NCBI GenBank assembly: GCA_964605795.1
Contig: CAZSDZ010000003.1
Span: forward strand, 45,023-109,022
DNA: 64,000 bases
Source: JAFGOM01 sp964605795
GTDB lineage: Archaea > Halobacteriota > Methanomicrobia > Methanomicrobiales > Methanospirillaceae
Direction: 5' to 3'
The notes below the pieces were generated by a model, which was given only the letters and a program-made list of their open reading frames with translations, ran no database searches and was not told the origin of the DNA. Position numbers and translations under genes: made by a program. This document shows, one piece after another, positions 52,688 to 60,161 of this stretch (position 1 is its first letter; every line of letters starts with the position of its first letter).

Positions 52688-55600
52688 ATGAAGGAGAGAT
52701 CTGTAATCGTAATTCTTCTGGTACTTGCCCTCTCTGTCACTTTCATGAATGGTGTCAGTGCATCACAACCTGATCTGGTGGCTGGTGACAGTACCATTGA
52801 GTACCGGAATTTTCCATCCTTTTTCATCCCGAATGAAGGGCAGTTTGAGGATGAGATCGCATTTGAATTTGTAAGACCGGATTCTGCCGTACTATTCTCA
52901 CCAACGAGGTTAAAGATAATTCCGGAGTCTAATCTCACTCCTCTTCTGGTCCATTTTGAAGGCGTTTCAGGAGTGCCAGAAATAACAGGGGAGAATATTC
53001 AGAATGGCACGGCTAACTATTATCTGGGAGATGATCCTGATCTTCATACCGCTGGTGTTCCCTTATACGGAAGTATCAGGTATGAGGGACTGTACCCGGG
53101 GATTGACCTTGTCTATTCTGTTGAAAAAACAGATATAAAGAGTGTTTACGAAATAAGTCCCGGTTTTTCTCCCGGTGTGATTGCTCTTCGGTATGAAGGT
53201 TGCGAGTCACTTGCGATACAGCCTGATGATGGGAACCTCCTCATACAAGGAAATATGTGGAATCTCAGTGAAGAAGCCCCCTATGCGTACCAGGAGGCAA
53301 ATGGAGTTCAGATCCCGGTTGAATGCTCCTTTGTGTTATTATCTGATTCTCTCGTCGGGTTTTCAATCGGCGAGTATGATACTTCGCTTCCTTTGATTAT
53401 CGATCCTATCATGCGATATTCCCTCTTTTTTGGAGGGGATGGTGTTGATCAGGGGAATGCGATTGCAACCGATGATAACGGGTATGCCTACCTTGCAGGA
53501 TCAACGACTTCAACCCATATGAAATTCTCTATGGCAACAAATCTCTATGAACAAAAGGCCGGGGGAGAGAGGGATGCATTTGTTGTGAAGATAAATCCTG
53601 ACGGGACTGAGCTCGTATATATCACCTACCTGGGTGGGAAAGGAGATGATCTCGCATACGGGATTACCATCGATGCGAATGGTGATGCATACGTAACCGG
53701 TAGTACCAACTCAGAAGATTTCCCGACACAGGATGCGTATCACAAGACAAACTCAGGGAGAACCGATGTCTTCCTCACAAAAATTGACACAGAGGGGCGT
53801 GGAATTCTCTTCTCTACGTTCCTTGGAGGCAGCGGTGATGATATCGGGTATGACGTTGCCCTGGATAGCGAAAATAACATCTTTGTCACCGGATCAACAA
53901 CTTCATGGGACTTCCCTATCGTGAATAAATACGAGCTCTCCCCATATTCAGGACTCGAAGACGGGTTTATCACGAAACTGGATTCTGATGGAGAATCAAT
54001 CATTTATTCCAATTACATCGGTGGTTCTGCCCGTGATCTCTGTTCAGCAGTCGTTATCGATCCCAATGGCTATGCATGCCTTGCGGGCCAGACCGATTCT
54101 CCTAACTTCCCGGCAATAAATGCATATCAGAATGCACGGAAAGGAGTTACTGATGCATTTGTTGTCAAATTTGATCCGGAAGGGACCTATCCTGCATATT
54201 ATTCCACCTATCTTGGTGGGAAGGCAATAGATATCGCAAAAGATCTTGTTGTGCACACTGATGGGAGCCTCTCGATAACCGGTCAGACATTCTCTTCAGA
54301 CTTCCCTGTCATCAATGCATTTCAGAGATCTCTCAATGGGGTGAGTGATGCCATTATCACTACCCTTAGTGCCAATGGATCTGAACTTACCCAGAGTACA
54401 TTCCTTGGCGGTTCAGGTGGAGAGACCGGGAATGGCATCGGCATGGATGATGATGGAAACCTCTACATCATCGGTACAACCTTATCAACGAATTTCCCGA
54501 TTCAGAAAGCATATCAGGCACGATACGGGGGAGGATTCAGTGATGCATTTGTTGCCAAACTGGATTCATCGGCAACATCAAAGGGATATGCAACGTATCT
54601 TGGAGGATATGGAAAGGATGAAGGGAATGCCATCGCTGTTAATTATGAAGGTGATGCCTACCTTACCGGATATACTGATTCGACCGATTTCCCAAAGGTC
54701 CGTTCCTATGAGCAGAGCTTTGGCAACGGAGATCGGGATGCATTCGTTGCTGTTCTTGCCGATTTTGATAAGATCCCATTAACTGATTTCTATGGAGATC
54801 CAACAAGTGGCGATGCGCCGTTACCGGTATCATTCTATGATACTTCCAAGGGAATTCCGACTTCATGGTCATGGGACTTTGGCGATGGTGAGAAGTCTGT
54901 TGAGAAAAACCCGGTTCATACGTATACAAATCCCGGAACCTATTCGGTAACCTTGCAGACAAAAAACATTGCCGGATCAGATACAAAGACCAAAACTGAC
55001 TACATCACTGTCACTGAACCGGTACCCCTTCCAATAGCCAATTTTGTTGGAGAACCAAGAAACGGTTCGTCGCCCCTGACGGTTATCTTTACTGATCTCT
55101 CTACCGGCAATCCTGATTCCTGGGAGTGGTCTTTTGGTGACAGTGGAACATCAACTGAACAGAACCCGGTTCATGTGTACCAGACTGCCGGGACGTTTAC
55201 CGTCACCCTGACGGTAACGAATGCTGCAGGGATGGCAACAAAGATAGAAGAGAACTATATTACGGTCGTTAGCCTGCCTGATCCTCCGCATGCAGCCTTC
55301 TCGCTTGATCCCAAAAGTGGAAATGCGCCACTCCTCGTCAGATTTACCGATCTCTCGACAGGTGAGGGGATATCCTCATGGTCATGGAACTTTGGCGATG
55401 GTCAGACATCATCTGAACAAAACCCGGTACATACCTACACCAGTGCCGGGACTTTTGATGTCAGTCTGACGGTGACAAATCCCGGTGGTTCTGATACAAC
55501 CGTACAGAGTGGATGCGTTACAGTCGGTCCTGAGTACCAAATTCCGGTGGCTGACTTTACCGGAAATCCAACTATGGGATTGGCCCCGCTTACTGTTTCA

Positions 55601-57763
55601 TTTACTGATCTCTCACGGAATAATCCCTTAGAATGGGTATGGGACTTTGGCGACGAAACAACATCGCTCGAGCAAAATCCGGTTCATGTTTATACCGAAC
55701 CTGGAACGTATAGTGTAGAACTGTTCGTTTCAAATCCGGCTGGTATGGATCATAAAATTATTGCTGGATATATAACCGTCCTCTCCCCTGTTGTAATCCC
55801 TGATGCAGAGTTTAGTGCAGCTCCTCGGAGTGGATATGCTCCTCTTGCCGTCTACTTCACTGATCAGTCAACCGGAGATCCTGAAACCTGGCAGTGGGAC
55901 TTTGGTGATGGTTCGCTCTCAACCGAACGAAACCCGTCCCATGTTTACTCTGGTGAGGGAATGTATACTGTCCGTTTAACCGTAGCAAACAGTGCCGGCC
56001 AGTCAGAGGAGATAAAAAATAATTATATCACGGTTGAACCGGAACCAATCCCGGTTCAGGCAGCGTTTATCGGCGAACCCCGGTATGGAAATGCACCGCT
56101 CACCGTACAATTCACTGATCTCTCAACAGGCGGACCCGACTCCTGGCTCTGGAGTTTTGGAGACGGTACGACATCAGTGGAACGAAATCCGGTTCATGTC
56201 TATTCAGAACCGGGGACCTACACCGTATATCTGACCGTAATGCGGGGATCTGATCGGTCTACTGAGATTCAGTCTGAATACATTACCGTTTATCCCGGTG
56301 GAGAACCCCCGGTAGCAGACTTTATCGGAACACCAACCGCTGGTAATATCCCCCTGCATGTTCAGTTTACTGATCTCTCGCTGAATGAACCAGAGTCCTG
56401 GTCATGGAACTTTGGAGATGGACAGACCTCTGTTTCACGAAATCCTACTCATGTATTCCAGGCAGAAGGATTCTATACTATTACGCTCTCAGTCAGGAAT
56501 GCATGGGGTGAATCTACCGAGATTAAAAGAGATTATATCACCGCAAAAGGGACTCCACAACATGATCCTGCTACCTTTTACGGTGAGATAACGGTAAACG
56601 GGGATCCAGGACCGGTAGGTTCTATTATCGAAGTCCGTGGTCCGGGGGTTAAGACCGGTATTGAAGGAAACCCGATAACCATCACCAACGCCGGAGTCTA
56701 TGGTCTGGTAAACCGACTGAAGGCTTCAGGAGAGATAAAACCAGGTGAGCCGGTTACGTTCTGGGTGCGGTTACCAGGAAAAGATGAATGGATACAGGCA
56801 GAGTGCTATGAGATTTACGGCAGTGATGAGGGATGGATGTCCAGCTATCCATTTGTTCCCGGGAAAGACACCTATCTCACGTTGCGGATAGGAGAATCTC
56901 CGATCCCTCCGATGCCGGTTCTGCCAAATGAGTTCTATGGTGATGTTACCTATAACGGAGCACCACTTGTTCCCGGTTCACTCATTGTCGTCCGTGGACA
57001 GGATGTTCGGGAAGGCGTCCGTGGCAATCCGCTTCTTGTCACTGAACCGGGCAGGTACGGAATCGCAACCCTGCAGAAACTGGTTGCCCAGGGTGATATC
57101 GAAGAAGGAACACCGCTGACCTTCTGGATAATTCCCGCCGGCTCTGCAAAGGAGATACAGGCAGAGTGTTATGCTCCGTGGGATCGATACCGTGACAAAC
57201 CACGCAATTCTGCCTCTGATACTCCTGACATTATCCCTGCCGGTACTTCGGCAGAATTAGATTCTTCTCTCCTGTATGATGATGATATCAGTGCTGACAA
57301 ACATCGTGACAAGACGCCGCGGTGGACGAAAACACACCCCTATCATGAAGGATATCTTACCCAGTTGCATCTCCGTGCCGGTTCAAGTACACCAGCAGCA
57401 CCTGTGCTCCCTGCAACTTTTTATGGTACGGTAACCTGGGAAGGAAAACCATTGCCGATCGGTTCAATCATCACTGCCGAGGGTTCTGGTATTATTACTG
57501 GTGTCGAAGGAAATCCAGTAGAAGTAAAACAGGCCGGTATCTATGGTGATCTGGTAAAACTGACCGTTCAGGGTGACATAAGAAAAGATACTCCGCTTTC
57601 CTTTACCTTATACAACAGTGAAACCGGCGCCGTACAGAAGGCAGAGTGCAGAAATCAGGAATTTGGAAGTGGCTGGTCATCGACGTATCCGTTTGTATCA
57701 GGAACCGATACAACCCTTGATCTCAGGTTTTCTTCAGGGCCCATACCTGCAAGCATAAATTAA
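52688..57763 (+). CDS. Giant secreted protein with SBBP propeller and PKD repeats
   Basis: 1691 residues. A signal peptide (VIVILLVLALSVTFMNGVSA) is followed by an N-terminal domain with FIPNEGQFEDEIAFEF (about 35-240). Next come seven SBBP beta-propeller repeats (about 245-690), each of the type STFLGGSGDD-x-G-x-DVALD-x-x-NIFVTGSTTS. Then seven PKD domains (about 697-1290), spaced 84-86 residues, each with WSWNFGDGQTS and NPVHTYTSAGTFTVTLTV. Finally there are three repeats of 115-160 residues starting TFYGEITVNGDP or similar and ending YPFVPGKDTYLTL. No C-terminal membrane anchor. Probably a surface or matrix adhesion protein. The GTG at 52676 is in frame; the ATG at 52688 starts the signal peptide. 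Confidence 0.9.
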   Translation: MKERSVIVILLVLALSVTFMNGVSASQPDLVAGDSTIEYRNFPSFFIPNEGQFEDEIAFEFVRPDSAVLFSPTRLKIIPESNLTPLLVHFEGVSGVPEITGENIQNGTANYYLGDDPDLHTAGVPLYGSIRYEGLYPGIDLVYSVEKTDIKSVYEISPGFSPGVIALRYEGCESLAIQPDDGNLLIQGNMWNLSEEAPYAYQEANGVQIPVECSFVLLSDSLVGFSIGEYDTSLPLIIDPIMRYSLFFGGDGVDQGNAIATDDNGYAYLAGSTTSTHMKFSMATNLYEQKAGGERDAFVVKINPDGTELVYITYLGGKGDDLAYGITIDANGDAYVTGSTNSEDFPTQDAYHKTNSGRTDVFLTKIDTEGRGILFSTFLGGSGDDIGYDVALDSENNIFVTGSTTSWDFPIVNKYELSPYSGLEDGFITKLDSDGESIIYSNYIGGSARDLCSAVVIDPNGYACLAGQTDSPNFPAINAYQNARKGVTDAFVVKFDPEGTYPAYYSTYLGGKAIDIAKDLVVHTDGSLSITGQTFSSDFPVINAFQRSLNGVSDAIITTLSANGSELTQSTFLGGSGGETGNGIGMDDDGNLYIIGTTLSTNFPIQKAYQARYGGGFSDAFVAKLDSSATSKGYATYLGGYGKDEGNAIAVNYEGDAYLTGYTDSTDFPKVRSYEQSFGNGDRDAFVAVLADFDKIPLTDFYGDPTSGDAPLPVSFYDTSKGIPTSWSWDFGDGEKSVEKNPVHTYTNPGTYSVTLQTKNIAGSDTKTKTDYITVTEPVPLPIANFVGEPRNGSSPLTVIFTDLSTGNPDSWEWSFGDSGTSTEQNPVHVYQTAGTFTVTLTVTNAAGMATKIEENYITVVSLPDPPHAAFSLDPKSGNAPLLVRFTDLSTGEGISSWSWNFGDGQTSSEQNPVHTYTSAGTFDVSLTVTNPGGSDTTVQSGCVTVGPEYQIPVADFTGNPTMGLAPLTVSFTDLSRNNPLEWVWDFGDETTSLEQNPVHVYTEPGTYSVELFVSNPAGMDHKIIAGYITVLSPVVIPDAEFSAAPRSGYAPLAVYFTDQSTGDPETWQWDFGDGSLSTERNPSHVYSGEGMYTVRLTVANSAGQSEEIKNNYITVEPEPIPVQAAFIGEPRYGNAPLTVQFTDLSTGGPDSWLWSFGDGTTSVERNPVHVYSEPGTYTVYLTVMRGSDRSTEIQSEYITVYPGGEPPVADFIGTPTAGNIPLHVQFTDLSLNEPESWSWNFGDGQTSVSRNPTHVFQAEGFYTITLSVRNAWGESTEIKRDYITAKGTPQHDPATFYGEITVNGDPGPVGSIIEVRGPGVKTGIEGNPITITNAGVYGLVNRLKASGEIKPGEPVTFWVRLPGKDEWIQAECYEIYGSDEGWMSSYPFVPGKDTYLTLRIGESPIPPMPVLPNEFYGDVTYNGAPLVPGSLIVVRGQDVREGVRGNPLLVTEPGRYGIATLQKLVAQGDIEEGTPLTFWIIPAGSAKEIQAECYAPWDRYRDKPRNSASDTPDIIPAGTSAELDSSLLYDDDISADKHRDKTPRWTKTHPYHEGYLTQLHLRAGSSTPAAPVLPATFYGTVTWEGKPLPIGSIITAEGSGIITGVEGNPVEVKQAGIYGDLVKLTVQGDIRKDTPLSFTLYNSETGAVQKAECRNQEFGSGWSSTYPFVSGTDTTLDLRFSSGPIPASIN

Positions 57764-57915
57764 CTTCTTTTTTCAAGTAATCTGTATCTGATTGCCGGAT
57801 ACGATTTTATATTAAAGACCCGCACGATGGTATTTGATGTTCTGATTCATGATGTATGAGGGAACGATAATCTCGCAAACCGGTTATGATTGCAAACATT
57901 TAACTCGTAAAGTAA

Positions 57916-57925
57916 TGATATATAA
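57916..57925 (+). promoter_or_regulatory. TATA-like box of the L7Ae operon
   Basis: ATGATATATAAC-type sequence about 70 nt before the L7Ae ATG; it predicts a start near 57943, leaving a 50-nt leader that holds the kink-turn candidate. Confidence 0.45.
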
Positions 57926-57942
57926 CGGCTCAAAGTCATCAA

Positions 57943-57979
57943 CTGATGATTAATGAAGGAGGATATTGTTCCTTCCTGA
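57943..57979 (+). promoter_or_regulatory. Candidate kink-turn in the L7Ae mRNA leader
   Basis: A box C-like CTGATGA (57943-57949) and box D-like CTGA (57976-57979) flank a GAAGGA/TCCTTC hairpin (57955-57960 with 57970-57975). L7Ae binds kink-turns made from C and D boxes, and autoregulation through its own leader has been reported in archaea. The base pairing between the boxes and the stem is not perfect, so this needs a probe. Confidence 0.4.
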
Positions 57980-57992
57980 ATGAGGTGAAATT

Positions 57993-58358
57993 ATGGCAAG
58001 TTATGTAACTTTTGAAGTTCCGGAAGAAATCCAGAATAAAGCCCTTGAAGCAGTTGAAGCTGCGCGTGAAACCGGTAAGATAAAAAAGGGTGCGAACGAA
58101 GCAACAAAGGCTATCGAACGAGGAGTGGCCCAACTTGTGATTATCGGTTCAGATGTTGAACCTGCAGAAATTGTAATGCATCTCGGTCCTCTCTGTGATG
58201 AGAAACAGATTCCTTACGTTTTTATCAAACAACAGAATGATGTTGGTGCCGCGTGTGGTCTTGAAGTAGGATCCGCTGCTGCAGCAATAGTCAAACCTGG
58301 AAAAGCAAAAGATCTTATTGATTCTATTGCAACCCAGATAACATCACTGAGAGCGTGA
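57993..58358 (+). CDS. rpl7ae: Ribosomal protein L7Ae (eL8)
   Basis: 121 residues. KIKKGANEATKAIERGVAQLVIIGSDVEPAEIVMHLGPLCDEKQIPYVFIKQQNDVGAACGLEVGSAAAAIV (in parts) contains the kink-turn-binding GANEATKAIERG. Besides the ribosome it binds C/D and H/ACA guide RNAs and RNase P. RBS GAGGTGAAA. First gene of the L7Ae-S28e-L24e-Ndk operon; its leader has a kink-turn candidate. Confidence 0.97.
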   Translation: MASYVTFEVPEEIQNKALEAVEAARETGKIKKGANEATKAIERGVAQLVIIGSDVEPAEIVMHLGPLCDEKQIPYVFIKQQNDVGAACGLEVGSAAAAIVKPGKAKDLIDSIATQITSLRA

Positions 58359-58362
58359 AACG

Positions 58363-58569
58363 ATGTCTGATGCAAGTCCGGCTGAAGTTATCGAGGTGAT
58401 AGGGGCAACCGGTATGCATGGTGAAGCCATGCAGGTAAAATGCCGCATCCTTGAGGGTTCAAACAAGGGTCGCATCATAACCAGGAATACGGTCGGCCCT
58501 ATCCGTGAAGGTGATATTCTTATGCTGTTGGAGACCGAACGAGAAGCAAAGAAACTTTCAAGGCGGTAA
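58363..58569 (+). CDS. rps28e: Ribosomal protein S28e (eS28)
   Basis: 68 residues. EVIEVIGATGMHGEAMQVKCRILEGSNKGRIITRNTVGPIREGDILMLLETEREAKKL (pieces) is a full eS28, including the NTVGPIREGDIL signature. Binds near the decoding site. Follows L7Ae by 4 nt. Confidence 0.97.
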   Translation: MSDASPAEVIEVIGATGMHGEAMQVKCRILEGSNKGRIITRNTVGPIREGDILMLLETEREAKKLSRR

Positions 58570-58571
58570 TA

Positions 58572-58763
58572 ATGGCAGATGTATATACCTGTTCATTTTG
58601 TGGAAAAGATATTGAGCCCGGAACCGGTAAGATGTTTGTACGGTTAAATGGGACAGTCTTTTATTTCTGCAGCACGAAATGTCAGAAAAATTTTAATCTT
58701 AAACGCATTCCCCGACGGATTAAATGGACTGTTGCAGGCAGGAAAGCTGCCGGAAAGGAATAA
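58572..58763 (+). CDS. rpl24e: Ribosomal protein L24e (eL24)
   Basis: 63 residues with a zinc-binding CSFCGKDIEPGTGKMFVRLNGTVFYFCSTKCQKNFNL: two CxxC-type pairs (C..C, C...C) and the eL24 basic tail (PRRIKWT). Two nt after eS28. Component of the large subunit. Confidence 0.97.
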   Translation: MADVYTCSFCGKDIEPGTGKMFVRLNGTVFYFCSTKCQKNFNLKRIPRRIKWTVAGRKAAGKE

Positions 58764-58769
58764 GTCCGT

Positions 58770-59219
58770 ATGGAACGAACCTTCCTGATGATTAAACCCG
58801 ATGGTGTTCAGCGGGGATTAATTGGAGAGATAATATCACGGTTCGAGCGGAAAGGTCTCAAACTCGTAGCAGGGAAGTTTGAAGTTCTCTCAGAAGAGCG
58901 TGTTATGGCTCACTATGCGGAACATGTGAATAAACCGTTCTTTTCGGGACTGAAACGATATATCACAAGTGGTCCGTGTTTTCTCTTCGTCTTTGAAGGG
59001 AAGGATATTGTGAAAATAACCAGGGATATGATAGGGGCAACAAACCCTGCAGAGTCATCCCCGGGAACAATCAGGGGAGACTATGCACTTGAGATCGGAA
59101 TGAATGTGATTCATGGTTCAGACTCACCTGAAACTGCCAGTCGGGAGATCGCGATTCATTTTAAACCTGAAGAGCTCTCGTCTTATGTTCGTATTGATGA
59201 ACCGTATCTCTACGAATAA
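58770..59219 (+). CDS. ndk: Nucleoside diphosphate kinase
   Basis: 149 residues. MERTFLMIKPDGVQRGLIGEIISRFERKGLKLV is the Ndk start; YAEHVNKPFFSGL, MIGATNPAESSPGTIRGDYAL and NVIHGSDSPETASREI carry the active-site His within NVIHGSDS. Balances NTP pools. Last of the ribosomal operon, as in many archaea. Confidence 0.97.
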   Translation: MERTFLMIKPDGVQRGLIGEIISRFERKGLKLVAGKFEVLSEERVMAHYAEHVNKPFFSGLKRYITSGPCFLFVFEGKDIVKITRDMIGATNPAESSPGTIRGDYALEIGMNVIHGSDSPETASREIAIHFKPEELSSYVRIDEPYLYE

Positions 59220-59300
59220 TCTTTTTCCTTTCCCTATTCCCGTGTGAATAACCTCTTTTAAGTTGTCAGATAATATGTACCTCTGATCATTACGAGGCCT

Positions 59301-60098
59301 ATGCAGAAGAAAACTGAGAAAGAGATAATTCCGCGATGGAGGAAGCATCCGTGGTTACGATCACACCGGTTGCTTGCTGTTTCTCTTTTTTTCCTTCTTA
59401 TATTCGGCATCTCCTTTGTTCTATGGGATTTGCAGGATCAAAAAGACTGGGAATCGGAAGGACTGCAGTATTATGAGACGGGACAGTATTCAGAAGCGAT
59501 AGCTGCGTATAATCGGGCGATTGTGGCTCATCCTGATAGTGCGGAACTCTATTATCAGAAAGGATTAGCCCTGATGCAGCAGGTCAGGTATGATGATGCA
59601 GTTGATGCCTTTACCTCGGCAATTCGGATCGATCCTGATATGGAGCATGCCTATTATCAGAAAGGGAGAGCCTGTTATCTTATGAATAATTATGATGAGG
59701 CAGTGCGCTCCTTTTATAAAGCAATTGTATTAAATGAGGGAAAACCTGATTACTGGTATAACCGTGGGCTTGCACTCCTTGGACGTAACCAGGCTGATAT
59801 GGCAATTAAACACTTTGATAAAGCACTTTTATTGGATCCGGGAAAGGAAGAGTACTGGAAAGCACGGGGTGAAGCGTATTGCATCGAGGGTGATTACACC
59901 GAAGCTCTCTCCTCCTATGAGCATGCCCTCCTGATTCAATCGAGGGATGCTGAAGCCTGGCTTGCGAAAGCACGTATCCAGGAGGTTTTGGGTCTTTCTG
60001 AAGAAGCATCACTGTCAGTTCAGTATGCAGAGATGTTGTATCGTCAGATGGCCCGGGAGATTCAGAATAAGATACCACGGACACTTGCATTGCGTTAA
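59301..60098 (+). CDS. Membrane-anchored TPR protein
   Basis: 265 residues. A basic cytoplasmic start (KKTEKEIIPRWRKHPWLRSHRL), a membrane helix (LLAVSLFFLLIFGISFVLWDL) and then about five TPR motifs (LQYYETGQYSEAIAAYNRAI, YQKGLALMQQVRYDDAVDAF, YYQKGRACYLMNNYDEAVRSF, WYNRGLALLGRNQADMAIKHF, WKARGEAYCIEGDYTEALSSY). The repeats are less alike than in the other TPR gene in the window. Protein scaffold on the outer face. Convergent with the large histidine kinase. Confidence 0.88.
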   Translation: MQKKTEKEIIPRWRKHPWLRSHRLLAVSLFFLLIFGISFVLWDLQDQKDWESEGLQYYETGQYSEAIAAYNRAIVAHPDSAELYYQKGLALMQQVRYDDAVDAFTSAIRIDPDMEHAYYQKGRACYLMNNYDEAVRSFYKAIVLNEGKPDYWYNRGLALLGRNQADMAIKHFDKALLLDPGKEEYWKARGEAYCIEGDYTEALSSYEHALLIQSRDAEAWLAKARIQEVLGLSEEASLSVQYAEMLYRQMAREIQNKIPRTLALR

Positions 60099-60161
60099 AT
60101 ATGGGCTTTCCTTGGAACAAAAGGTAATCCTAAAAAAATCAGAAAAGAAGTTAATCTTACC

